This document shows, piece after piece, positions 21,865 through 29,949 of a DNA stretch of 55,761 nucleotides. The notes under the pieces were generated by a model. It saw only the letters and a list, made by a program, of their open reading frames with translations, made no database searches and was not told the DNA's origin. The translations under genes and the position numbers were made by a program. Source of the DNA: Xanthomonas euvesicatoria pv. euvesicatoria (GTDB lineage Bacteria > Pseudomonadota > Gammaproteobacteria > Xanthomonadales > Xanthomonadaceae). Every line of letters begins with the position of its first letter. Position 1 is the stretch's first letter. The stretch lies in contig NZ_JAJIUJ010000018.1 of NCBI RefSeq assembly GCF_020880415.1, forward strand, positions 1-55,761. Reading direction: 5' to 3'.

Positions 21865-22503
21865 TCAGCCCTCGCCTTCCGGCTCCAGCGCCTTGACCAA
21901 CACCGCGGCCTGGGTGCGGCTGTAGCAGTCGAGCTTTTTCAGGATCGCGGTGACATGCACCTTGACGGTGTTCTCGGCCAGGCCCAGTTCGTGCGCGATC
22001 TGCTTGTTGAGCAGGCCATCGGCCAGGCTCAGCAGCACACGGAACTGTTGTGGCGTGAGCTGGGCGAGTTTGGAAGCCAGTTGTGCGTCGGCCTCCGAAC
22101 GCTCGGCGGTCATCGGCGGGAACCAGGTGCCGCCTTCCAGCACGCTGGCCACCGCGGTGCCGATCGATTCGGCCGGCGTGGATTTGGGAATGAACCCGGC
22201 CGCGCCGAACTGCTGCGCACGCCGGATCACACGCGGATGATCGTTGGAGGAGATCACCACCACCGGAATGTCCGGGTGTTCGCCACGCACGTGCAACAAC
22301 GCCGAAAAACCGCGTGCACCGGGCATGGCCAGATCCAGCAGCACCAGCTCGGCCTGCGGATGCGAACGCAGCATGGCACTCAGGGTGGCAGCGCTGGAGG
22401 CTTCCACCACGTTGGCCTGCGGCAGGGTCTGCTGCAGCACGTGGATGACGGCGGCGCGGAACAGCGGGTGGTCGTCGGCGACGAGAATGGTGAGATCAGC
22501 CAT
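21865..22503 (-). CDS. LuxR/NarL-type response regulator
   Basis: Cytoplasmic two-component regulator of 212 aa. The receiver domain has the acidic pair in VADDHPLF, phospho-acceptor D57 in LVLLDLAMPG, and K in FIPKSTP. The C-terminal GerE helix-turn-helix reads LTPQQFRVLLSLADGLLNKQIAHELGLAENTVKVH. No kinase gene is adjacent. The hybrid kinase at 13406-16051 belongs to a type that commonly works with LuxR-type regulators, so it is a plausible partner. A 172-bp inverted-repeat element starts only 41 bp upstream of its start codon and may have displaced or supplied its promoter. Confidence 0.92.
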   Translation of the reverse strand: MADLTILVADDHPLFRAAVIHVLQQTLPQANVVEASSAATLSAMLRSHPQAELVLLDLAMPGARGFSALLHVRGEHPDIPVVVISSNDHPRVIRRAQQFGAAGFIPKSTPAESIGTAVASVLEGGTWFPPMTAERSEADAQLASKLAQLTPQQFRVLLSLADGLLNKQIAHELGLAENTVKVHVTAILKKLDCYSRTQAAVLVKALEPEGEG

Positions 22504-22543
22504 GCGCCAAGTCTGGCACAGCGCCGCCGCCGATGCCTTGCAC

Positions 22544-22715
22544 TAGAGCGTGTCATGTACGTTGAAGTGAGTGCGAAGCGGAGGGTTGGCCGTCAGCGGC
22601 ACGGAGCGGGTGCTGCGTGGCGCCGGCTTGGCTGGCGCCAAGACAAGCCAAGCGGTGGCCGCTCCACACCGCTGACGGCCAACGCATCTCATCTCAACGT
22701 GCATCACACGCTCTA
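22544..22715. mobile_element. MITE-like element with terminal inverted repeats
   Basis: Left end TAGAGCGTGTCATGTACG and right end (reverse complement) TAGAGCGTGTGATGCACG match at 16 of 18 positions. The arms continue into a shared GTTGGCCGTCAGCGG block, with a 9-base insertion in the left arm. TA lies at both borders, as expected for target-site duplication by IS630/Tc1-type transposition. The element is too short to encode a transposase. The right border supplies the stop codon of the binding-protein gene ending at 22713. The right terminus recurs at bases 1-13 of the window. Confidence 0.65.
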
Positions 22716-23762
22716 ACGCGGCGGCTGCGTGCTCGCCCGCCAGGCGTCCAGGAACTGGCGGCGCTTGAGCTTGTCCAGATACACCAGCAGACCGGGGCCG
22801 AGCGGGATCGGGCGGAACGGTGGCTGCGCCGAACCGCCGCGGCCACCGGCGGCCGGCAGGATCGGCATCAGCCGCGCCTCGCGCGACAGCACCTGCTGGC
22901 CGCGCGGCGAAAGCAGGTAGTCCAGAAACCGGCGCGCCTCCGGCGCATGCGGCGCCGTCTTGGGGATCACCGCCGTGCGCAGCGCCACCAGCGTGTAGTC
23001 CTGCGGCTGCACGATGCCCAGCGGCGCGCCCGCATCGATGCGGGCCTGCGCGTAGGAGCCAAGCACGTTGTAGGCCAGCAGGAGCTCGCCACGGCTGACC
23101 CGGTCGAGCAGGCTGCCGGTGCGCTCCTCCAATACCACCCGGTTGGCCCCCAGCGCCGCGAGCAGCGCGCCGGCGATACTGCCCACCTGGCCGTCCTGGG
23201 TCGCGAACAGATACCCCACGCCGCTGCGTTCGACATCGTAGGTGCCGACCTTGCCGCGCAGCGGTGCATCGGGCGCGCGCAACAACGCCAGCAACTGCCG
23301 GCGCGTGCGCGGCACGCGGGCGGCATCCAGCTTGCGCGTGTTGTAGACGATGGCCACCGGCTCGTAGCTGATGCCGAACACTTCATGGCGCCATTGCGCC
23401 CACGCCGGCAAGGCTTCGGTCTGTGCGGAGCGATGCGCCAACGCGTGGCCGTCGTTCACCAGTTTGGTCTGCAGATCCATGCTGGCGCTGATCAGCATGT
23501 CTGCAGCAGGTGCGCCATGGCCTGGGTGCAGATAACGGTCATAGATGTCCCAGGCAATCACGTCTTCGTAGATCACCTCGGTGCCCGGATGCAGCCGCTG
23601 GTAATCCCGGATGACTGCGCCGAACACTTCCAGGTCGGTGGAGCCCTGCACGCGCAGCTGCACACGCACCGGGCCCTGTGCAGGAAAGCGCCGCACATCG
23701 CCGGGCGCCGCGCAGGCGAGGCCATGGACCAGCAGCAACAGCAGCATCCACATCGCCCGCAT
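22713..23762 (-). CDS. Orphan periplasmic substrate-binding protein in the tct operon
   Basis: Secreted binding protein of 349 aa with signal peptide MRAMWMLLLLLVHGLACA. It has the type 2 binding fold of iron/polyamine-type ABC binding proteins: LRVQGSTDLEVFGAVIRDYQ, VIYEDVIAWDIYDRYL, EVFGISYEPVAIVYNTRK, AVIPKTAPHAPEARRFLDYLL. No ABC permease or ATPase is encoded nearby. Its start overlaps the tctE stop (ATGA at 23762), so it is made with the TctDE sensor system and may act as its ligand-binding partner. The stop codon (TAG, 22715-22713) is the last three bases of the MITE-like element, so the C-terminus may be altered from the ancestral form. Confidence 0.85.
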   Translation of the reverse strand: MRAMWMLLLLLVHGLACAAPGDVRRFPAQGPVRVQLRVQGSTDLEVFGAVIRDYQRLHPGTEVIYEDVIAWDIYDRYLHPGHGAPAADMLISASMDLQTKLVNDGHALAHRSAQTEALPAWAQWRHEVFGISYEPVAIVYNTRKLDAARVPRTRRQLLALLRAPDAPLRGKVGTYDVERSGVGYLFATQDGQVGSIAGALLAALGANRVVLEERTGSLLDRVSRGELLLAYNVLGSYAQARIDAGAPLGIVQPQDYTLVALRTAVIPKTAPHAPEARRFLDYLLSPRGQQVLSREARLMPILPAAGGRGGSAQPPFRPIPLGPGLLVYLDKLKRRQFLDAWRASTQPPR

Positions 23763-25147
23763 CACGCGTCTCCTCCGGGAAAATGCAGCGAGGCGATCAA
23801 GCCGCCACCGATGCGGTTGGACAGATCGATGCGCCCGCCATGCGCTTCCACCACGCGCTTGACGATGGCCAACCCCAGCCCGGCGCCGCCGGCCGGGGCA
23901 TCCGCCCCCCGCACGAAACGCTCGAACACACGCTCGGCTTCGGCCGCCGGAATGCCCGGGCCATGATCGGCAATGGTCAGCACGTGGTGGTTGCCGTCGC
24001 TGGTGAGCGCCACCTGCAGCGGGGCACCGGCACCGTATTTGCAGGCGTTGTCGATCAGGTTTTTCAGCGCCTCGCGGAGCAGCAAGGCATCGCCGCGCAG
24101 CAGCGCCGGTTTCGGGTCGATCGCCAGCTGCACGCGCGGTGCGCCTGGGCTGCGCGGCAGCGCTTCGTGCAGGGCCTGATGCAGTACATCGGCCAGATCC
24201 ACGGTGGCAAAGCGCTGCAGGTTGGCGCGGTGGATCACGCTGGCATCGCTGAGCAACTGATTGAGCAGCCGGCTCATATGGCTGGCGTTGCGCTCGATCG
24301 CCACCAGGCTGCGTTGCATCTCGTGCGGGTCGTCGTCGTCCATCGCCAGCTGCGCCTGCGCGCGCAAGGCCGCCAGTGGTGTGCGCATCTGGTGCGCGGC
24401 TTCGGCCATGAAGGCGCGCAGGGTTTCGTTGCTGGACGATAGCCGCGCCATGAACCGGTTGAGCGCGGTCACCATCAACTGCATTTCCTGCGGCGCCGGC
24501 ACGTTCAGCGGCTTGAGGTCGGAGGGTTCGCGCCGCGACAGATCGCGCTCGATGCGCTGCAGCGGCCGCAACGCGCGGTAGACCCCCAGCCACACCAGGC
24601 CCAGCGCCAGCAGCGACAGCACGCCGATCGCCACCAAGGCGTTGAGCACCACATCGCGCGCCACCGCATCGCGTGCGCGCCGGGTCTGGCCCACCTGCAC
24701 GCGCACCTCGCCCTGCCCCGAGGCCGACGCCACCCGATGCATCACCACCGCAAAGCGCACCGGCTCGCCGCTGTACTGCGCATCGAACAGCAGCGGCCGC
24801 TCGTCGCGGGGCGCACGCGGCGGCGGCGGCAGCGTGTCTTCGCCGGTGATGGTGCGGCCCTGCGCATCGAACACGCGATAGAACACGCGGTCTTCCGGCG
24901 CCATGCCGAGCAGATCCAGCGAGGCATACGGCAGATCCACCTGCCAGTCACCGCCGACCAACGCCACGCTGTCGATGATCGACAGCGCCGAGGACACCAG
25001 CAGGTGATCGTAGGACCGATTGGCCGCCCGCTCGCCGTAATCGCGTGCGGCAAAGAACAGCACCACCGCACCCAGCAGCGACAGGCTGCCCAGGTACAGC
25101 AGCAAGGTGCGCCGGATCGACGGTGCCACCACCAGCGGCTCAGCCAT
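23762..25147 (-). CDS. tctE: Sensor histidine kinase, TctE-like
   Basis: Inner-membrane kinase of 461 aa from the start MAEPLVVAP at 25147. Two transmembrane segments (about 16-32 and 170-190) flank a periplasmic sensor that resembles the TctE N-terminal domain (SYDHLLVSSALSI, YRVFDAQGRTITG). The HisKA box is EAAHQMRTPLAALRAQ; the ATPase domain has NLIDNACKYG, DHGPGIP and [18 protein letters not shown]. The start overlaps the tctD stop by 8 bases. In related bacteria TctDE responds to tricarboxylates such as citrate, and the neighbours here (porin, CitMHS carrier) support that. Confidence 0.9.
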   Translation of the reverse strand: MAEPLVVAPSIRRTLLLYLGSLSLLGAVVLFFAARDYGERAANRSYDHLLVSSALSIIDSVALVGGDWQVDLPYASLDLLGMAPEDRVFYRVFDAQGRTITGEDTLPPPPRAPRDERPLLFDAQYSGEPVRFAVVMHRVASASGQGEVRVQVGQTRRARDAVARDVVLNALVAIGVLSLLALGLVWLGVYRALRPLQRIERDLSRREPSDLKPLNVPAPQEMQLMVTALNRFMARLSSSNETLRAFMAEAAHQMRTPLAALRAQAQLAMDDDDPHEMQRSLVAIERNASHMSRLLNQLLSDASVIHRANLQRFATVDLADVLHQALHEALPRSPGAPRVQLAIDPKPALLRGDALLLREALKNLIDNACKYGAGAPLQVALTSDGNHHVLTIADHGPGIPAAEAERVFERFVRGADAPAGGAGLGLAIVKRVVEAHGGRIDLSNRIGGGLIASLHFPGGDA

Positions 25148-25841
25148 CGGCGCCCGGCTCCACCGGCGCATGCGGGTCGGCTTCTTCGAGTTTGTAACCG
25201 GCACCGCGCACGGTGACGATACGCAACGGCGCGGCGGCCAGCTTGCGCCGCAGCCGGCCGACATACAGCTCGATCGCATTGGGGCCGGCGTCGTCGTCGA
25301 AGCCGAACAAGCCGTTGCCGATCTCGTCCTTGCCAACCACCTGTCCGAGCCGTCCGATCAGGATCTCGAACAGGCGATATTCGCGATTGGGCAACTCGAT
25401 CGGCACGCCATCCAGCAGCAGCGTGTGCGCGGCATTGTCGAAGACGAATCCGCCGATCTGCACCACCTCGCTGGCCTGCCCCCGGTTACGCCGCAGCAAC
25501 ACGCGGCAACGCGCTTCGAACTCACGAAAGTCGAACGGCTTGCCCAGGTAATCGTCCGCACCGACATCCAGTGCCTGCACGCGGTCTTCGATGCCATCGC
25601 GCGCAGTCAGCATCAGCACCGGCGTGGTATCGCCCCGCTCGCGCATGCCGGCCAGCACCCGCAGCCCATCGAGTTTGGGCAGACCGATGTCCAGCACCAC
25701 CAGATCGAAGCTCTGATACCGCAGCACGCTGGCCGCCGCCAACCCATCGGCCTGCCAATCCACCGCATGTCCGCTACGGCGCATGCGCCGCACGATGGCA
25801 TCGGCGAGATCGGCATTGTCTTCGACCAGCAGAAGGCGCAT
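25140..25841 (-). CDS. tctD: OmpR-type response regulator, TctD-like
   Basis: DNA-binding response regulator of 233 aa from MRLLLVEDN at 25841. The receiver domain has LLVEDNADL, the phospho-acceptor Asp in LVVLDIGLPKLDG and LMLTARD; the winged-helix domain has ELPNREYRLFEILIGRLGQVV and IELYVGRLRRKL. It heads the tctD-tctE-binding protein operon. From memory, TctDE of a tomato-pathogenic Xanthomonas activates a citrate-uptake gene needed in the plant; the divergent porin and CitMHS genes here are the obvious equivalent targets. The longer frame upstream of 25841 runs through an intergenic repeat and was rejected. Confidence 0.92.
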   Translation of the reverse strand: MRLLLVEDNADLADAIVRRMRRSGHAVDWQADGLAAASVLRYQSFDLVVLDIGLPKLDGLRVLAGMRERGDTTPVLMLTARDGIEDRVQALDVGADDYLGKPFDFREFEARCRVLLRRNRGQASEVVQIGGFVFDNAAHTLLLDGVPIELPNREYRLFEILIGRLGQVVGKDEIGNGLFGFDDDAGPNAIELYVGRLRRKLAAAPLRIVTVRGAGYKLEEADPHAPVEPGADG

Positions 25842-25846
25842 GGGGC

Positions 25847-25985
25847 AGGGATTCGTGAATAGGGATTGGGGATTCGGAACAGCGGTTGGTCGCGGCCGGA
25901 AGGTAACAGGCCACGCGTACAAAAGCTCGCCGCTGTTGCAACTCTGCTTTTACGAATCCCAAATCCCGACTCCCCAATCCCCGCC
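25847..25985. repeat. Inverted pair of GGGATTGGGGATTCG-type intergenic repeats
   Basis: The left arm at 25849-25878 has alternating GGGATT and ATTCG units. The right arm at 25951-25982 has the complementary GAATCCC/CCCCAATCC units. Together they form a large imperfect stem between the tctD and porin start codons. The same pattern is seen at 28856-28943 and as a single arm at 30987-31009. Confidence 0.7.
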
Positions 25986-26096
25986 CCCAAACGACAGGTC
26001 CATGACAGCTTCGCCGGACTAGGCTGCTGCCAACGCGCCGCGGCGGTTGTGCGGTGCATTGCCAAACGTGATTCACACCTGTACCTGGGAGGGTCT

Positions 26097-27290
26097 GTGA
26101 GCAACGACACCTTGCGTTTGCGTGCCTTGGGCGCCTGCGCGGCGATCTGCCTGGCACCGGCGGCACATGCAGCCGACGAGGCCGGCCCGGTCACTGCCGA
26201 AGTGGGCGGGCGCGTGCATTGGGACTTCACCATGTTCGACAACGACGACCGTGGTGCACGCGAGCACAACGACACCCAGTTCCGCCGCGTGTGGCTGGAC
26301 GTGTCCGGCAAGTTCTACGGTTTCAACTACAAGGCCGAGGCGGATTTCGCCGGCCTGCAATACGAGGCGGGCAGCCGCGGCATCCTGGCGCGCGATGTCT
26401 ATATCGCCAAGAAGTTCTCGGCCGGTACGTTGACCGTTGGCCAATTCAAGCAGTACTTCTCGCTCGACGATCGCACCGGCTCCAACTACGGCCCGTTCCT
26501 GGAACGCGGCTACGCCTCGACCACGCTGGCGCCGATCTACCGCAAGGCCATTTCCTGGCAGACCAGTCGCCCGAATGCAACCTGGTCAACGTCCGCCTAC
26601 AGCCTGGAAAGCATCGACAATTCTTCGACCAAGGGCGGTGCGCTCGGCACGCGCCTGACCTACGCGCCGGAGATGGGCCAGGCGCGCTTGCGCCACCTGG
26701 GTGTCTCGCTGGCGCACGAGCGCTATTCGCATCCGGGCAGCGGGGGCGCTTCATCGCTGCTGATCCGCCCACGTCCGGAAAACGATCTGGCCAACAATAG
26801 CCGCATCACCCTGGCGCGCTTTGCCGATGGCCGCGATACCGATTTCGACAAATGGTCGCTGGAATATGCAGAAGTGCTCGGCCCGTGGTCGTGGCAGAGC
26901 GAATTCAGCGGTGGCCTGCTCGACGATGGCGCGCAGCACGCCAAGGTGTTGGCCAGCTATGGGCTGGTCAGCTGGTTCGTCACCGGCGAATCGCGCGGGT
27001 ACGACCGCAAGACCGGCCGCTTCAGCCGCATCGCCACGCCCAACCGCCCCTCCGGTGCGTTCGAGCTGGCATTGCGCTACGACTACATGCGTGGCGGCCA
27101 GCATCTGGACAGGCAACCGGACTTCATCAACGCAAGCACGCAGTCGTGGACGCTGGGCGGCAACTGGTATTTCAAGCCGAACCTGCGCGTGATGCTCAAC
27201 GTGATCGATAGCCACAACCGCGATCGCATCGCCAACGCAGTGGTCGACCACACGCTGGCGGTAACCGGCCGCTTTCAGTACGACTTCTGA
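26097..27290 (+). CDS. OprO/OprP-family porin (OpdH-like role)
   Basis: Outer-membrane porin of 397 aa. A GTG start at 26097, with a GGGAGGG ribosome-binding site at 26087-26093, yields a signal peptide ending APAAHA. The longer open frame upstream crosses repeat DNA and was rejected. The mature protein has the Porin_O_P pattern (GRVHWDFTMFDNDDRG, FYGFNYKAEADFAG, AGTLTVGQFKQYFSLDD) and ends in the terminal aromatic strand FQYDF. It is divergent from tctD and followed by a CitMHS carrier, so citrate or another tricarboxylate is the likely permeant, by analogy with TctD-controlled tricarboxylate porins in Pseudomonas. Confidence 0.85.
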   Translation: MSNDTLRLRALGACAAICLAPAAHAADEAGPVTAEVGGRVHWDFTMFDNDDRGAREHNDTQFRRVWLDVSGKFYGFNYKAEADFAGLQYEAGSRGILARDVYIAKKFSAGTLTVGQFKQYFSLDDRTGSNYGPFLERGYASTTLAPIYRKAISWQTSRPNATWSTSAYSLESIDNSSTKGGALGTRLTYAPEMGQARLRHLGVSLAHERYSHPGSGGASSLLIRPRPENDLANNSRITLARFADGRDTDFDKWSLEYAEVLGPWSWQSEFSGGLLDDGAQHAKVLASYGLVSWFVTGESRGYDRKTGRFSRIATPNRPSGAFELALRYDYMRGGQHLDRQPDFINASTQSWTLGGNWYFKPNLRVMLNVIDSHNRDRIANAVVDHTLAVTGRFQYDF

Positions 27291-27349
27291 TGCGCAACTG
27301 CATCGTGTCGGCAATCAGAAACACCGACGTGCGCACGCTGTTCGCGCAT

Positions 27350-27368
27350 AGCGGCGCAACGCGCCGCT
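27350..27368. terminator. Hairpin after the second porin
   Basis: A perfect 8-bp stem AGCGGCGC / GCGCCGCT around an AAC loop, 60 bp after the porin stop codon. It has no T-run, so it may weaken rather than end read-through into the CitMHS gene. Confidence 0.4.
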
Positions 27369-27516
27369 ACCGCGGCAGGTACGCGCGCAACGCCGCGCTT
27401 GCGCTAGCTCGCGTACGTCCAGCAGCAACCGCATACCTGCATCGTCGGCGCTGCGCACCTTGCGCAACGCTGAGCTCCACTCTCCCCCTGCCGTACGCCT
27501 CAAAGGATTCTCCCGC

Positions 27517-28845
27517 ATGCTGACCGCGCTCGGTTTCGGAATGGTGATCACCTTCATGTACCTGATCATGAGCAAGCGGTTGTCGCCGCTGGTAGCTCTG
27601 ATCACGGTGCCGATCGTGTTCGCGTTGTTGGGCGGCTTCGGCACCGGCATCAACGAGATGATGCTCGAAGGCATCAAGAAGATCGCGCCCACCGGCGTCA
27701 TGTTGATGTTCGCCATCCTGTATTTCGGGGTGATGATCGATGCCGGGCTGTTCGATCCGCTGGTCGGCCGCATCCTGCGCCTGGTCAAGGGCGATCCGCT
27801 GAAGATCGTGATGGGCACAGCGATCCTGGCGCTGCTGATCTCGCTCGACGGCGACGGCTCCACCACCTACATGATCACCGTCTCTGCGATGTTGCCGCTG
27901 TACCAGCGCCTGGGCATGAACGCGCTCAACCTCACCTGCGTCACCATCCTGTCCAGCGGCGTGATGAACCTGACCCCGTGGGGCGGCCCCACCGCGCGTG
28001 CCGCTACCGCGCTGCATGTGGATCCGGCCGATGTGTTCGTGCCATTGGTGCCGGCCATGGTGTTGGCGATCGCCGGCATTCTCACGCTGGCCTGGTATCT
28101 GGGCATGCGCGAACGTCGCCGCCTGGGCGTGGTGCGCCTGCCGGCGGACGGCAACTGGCTGGACACCAGCATCCCGGAAGACAACGACGCATTGCCGCGC
28201 GTGGAAGACACCGAAGACATGAAGCGGCCCAAGCTGCTGTGGGTGAACCTGATCCTGACCCTGGCGCTGATGGGCGCGCTGGTGGTGGGCGTGCTGCCGA
28301 TGCCGGTGTTGTTCATGATCGGCTTTGCGCTGGCGCTGATGATCAACTACCCGAACCTCGCCGAGCAGCGCCGCCGCCTGGTCAATCACGCCGGCAACGT
28401 GCTGTCGGTGGTGTCGCTGATTTTCGCTGCGGGCATCTTCACCGGCATCCTGTCCAACACCGGCATGGTCGAAGCGATGTCGCGCAGTTTTCTGGCCGTC
28501 ATTCCCGACAGCTGGGGCCCGTATCTGGCGGTGATCACGGCGATCGTCAGCATGCCGTTTACGTTCTTCATGTCCAACGACGCGTTTTATTTCGGCGTGC
28601 TGCCGATCCTGTCCGAAGCGGCCGGCCACTATGGCATCACCCCGGTGGAAATGGCCCGCGCCTCGCTTGCCGGCCAGCCGGTGCACCTGCTCAGCCCCCT
28701 GGTGCCCTCGACCTATCTGCTGGTCGGCCTGGCCAAGGTCGACTTCGCCGACCATCAACGCTTCACGCTCAAGTGGGCGGTGCTGATTTCGCTATTGATG
28801 CTGGGCGGCGGGTTGTTGTTTGGTCTGTTCCCTTTGGCGCGCTAG
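27517..28845 (+). CDS. CitMHS-family citrate transporter
   Basis: Inner-membrane carrier of 442 aa with about 11-12 transmembrane segments. It matches the CitMHS family, which imports citrate complexed with a divalent metal together with protons: MFAILYFGVMIDAGLFDPLV, SLDGDGSTTYMITVSAML, LTPWGGPTARA, FFMSNDAFYFGVLPIL. The ATG at 27517 (MLTALGFG) fits the family start and has AAAGGA upstream; an in-frame TTG at 27460 is less likely. It follows the porin after 226 bp and is the second citrate-type carrier in the window. It may correspond to the gene called citH in one pathogenic Xanthomonas; this rests on memory and context only. Confidence 0.92.
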   Translation: MLTALGFGMVITFMYLIMSKRLSPLVALITVPIVFALLGGFGTGINEMMLEGIKKIAPTGVMLMFAILYFGVMIDAGLFDPLVGRILRLVKGDPLKIVMGTAILALLISLDGDGSTTYMITVSAMLPLYQRLGMNALNLTCVTILSSGVMNLTPWGGPTARAATALHVDPADVFVPLVPAMVLAIAGILTLAWYLGMRERRRLGVVRLPADGNWLDTSIPEDNDALPRVEDTEDMKRPKLLWVNLILTLALMGALVVGVLPMPVLFMIGFALALMINYPNLAEQRRRLVNHAGNVLSVVSLIFAAGIFTGILSNTGMVEAMSRSFLAVIPDSWGPYLAVITAIVSMPFTFFMSNDAFYFGVLPILSEAAGHYGITPVEMARASLAGQPVHLLSPLVPSTYLLVGLAKVDFADHQRFTLKWAVLISLLMLGGGLLFGLFPLAR

Positions 28846-28855
28846 CCGCGCGCCG

Positions 28856-28943
28856 GGATTCGGCATTCGGGATTGGGGATTCGCAAAAGCGAATACCGCT
28901 GCCCGCTATTGCGAATCCCGTCATCCCCAATCCCGAATCCCAA
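28856..28943. repeat. Second inverted pair of GGGATTGGGGATTCG-type repeats
   Basis: Left arm 28856-28885 carries GGGATT/ATTCGG units; right arm 28910-28943 carries GCGAATCCC and CCCCAATCCCGAATCCC. The arms pair into a long stem between the CitMHS stop and the next gene. It belongs to the same family as 25847-25985 and could act as a terminator or mRNA-stabilising structure. Confidence 0.7.
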
Positions 28944-28963
28944 CTCCGAAGGAGTGACACCCA

Positions 28964-29704
28964 ATGACTCTCCGCATCGCATACGTCACCAGTGGCATGG
29001 GCAGTGTCGGTACCGCGATCTGCCAGAAACTGGCGCGCAGCGGGCACACCGTGGTTGCCGGTTGCGGGCCCAATTCGCCGCGCAAGGCGTCGTGGCTGCG
29101 CGAGCAGCGCGAGTTGGGCTTCGATTTCGTGGCATCCGAAGGCAATGCCGCCGATTGGGAATCCACCGTGGCTGCGTTCGCCAAGGTCAAGGCCGAAGTC
29201 GGCGAGATCGATGTGCTGGTCAACAATGCCGGCGGCAGCCGCGACACCTTGTTCCGGCAGATGAGCCGCGACGACTGGAATGCGGTGATCGCCAGCAACC
29301 TGCATTCGTTGTTCAACATCACCAAGCAGGTGGTCGATGGCATGACCTCGCGCGGCTGGGGGCGCATCGTCAATATCGGCTCGGTCAGCGCGCACAAGGG
29401 GCAGATCGGCCAGATCAATTTCGCCACCGCCAAGGCGGCGATGCATGGTTTCAGCCGTGCGTTGGCGCAAGAGGTCGCCTCGCGCGGGGTCACCGTCAAC
29501 ACCATCTCGCCCGGCTATATCGCCAGCGCCTCGATCAGCAGCTTTCCGCCGGATGTGCTCGATCGCCTGGCCACCTCGGTGCCGGTGCGCCGGCTCGGCA
29601 AACCGGCCGAAGTTGCCGGACTGTGCGCCTGGCTCGCCTCCGATGAGGCCGCCTATGTCACCGGCGCCGATTACGCGGTGAATGGCGGGCTCTACATGGG
29701 CTGA
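28964..29704 (+). CDS. phaB: PhaB-like acetoacetyl-CoA reductase with Tyr-to-Phe change
   Basis: Short-chain dehydrogenase of 246 aa, closely resembling acetoacetyl-CoA reductase PhaB of polyhydroxybutyrate synthesis (RIAYVTSGMGSVGTAIC, VAGCGPNSPRK, LGFDFVASEGNAADW, GADYAVNGGLYMG). The active-site Ser140 and Lys157 are present, but the catalytic Tyr of the YxxxK motif is Phe153 (codon TTC at 29420-29422, in QINFATAK). In this family the Tyr hydroxyl is the proton donor, so normal reductase activity should be strongly reduced. No PHB synthase or thiolase is nearby. It may be inactive, have a changed role, or use another residue. Confidence 0.85.
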   Translation: MTLRIAYVTSGMGSVGTAICQKLARSGHTVVAGCGPNSPRKASWLREQRELGFDFVASEGNAADWESTVAAFAKVKAEVGEIDVLVNNAGGSRDTLFRQMSRDDWNAVIASNLHSLFNITKQVVDGMTSRGWGRIVNIGSVSAHKGQIGQINFATAKAAMHGFSRALAQEVASRGVTVNTISPGYIASASISSFPPDVLDRLATSVPVRRLGKPAEVAGLCAWLASDEAAYVTGADYAVNGGLYMG

Positions 29705-29949
29705 GCGAGCGCGCAAACGAGGTCGGTTGCGCTGTACGACAACACGCTCTCGCCGCGCACCGCTGCATGTCTCGCTGCCCACCTGCCCCGCACGTCCGGC
29801 GCCCGATCTGCGGCAGCGCCCACAAGGCCAGCAGATCCGTGCGCGTGCGCGTGTGCGCCGCGCCCGCGCGCGCAAGCAGCCGCCACCGTGCGAACAACCC
29901 GCCTCTAGTGCGAACTGATTACACTCTGGCTTTTCCGCAGCGCGCTGCC

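Noticed and set aside
25842..25922. N-terminal extension of tctD to 25922
   Set aside because: The extension is encoded by an intergenic repeat and precedes a canonical response-regulator start (MRLLLVEDN).
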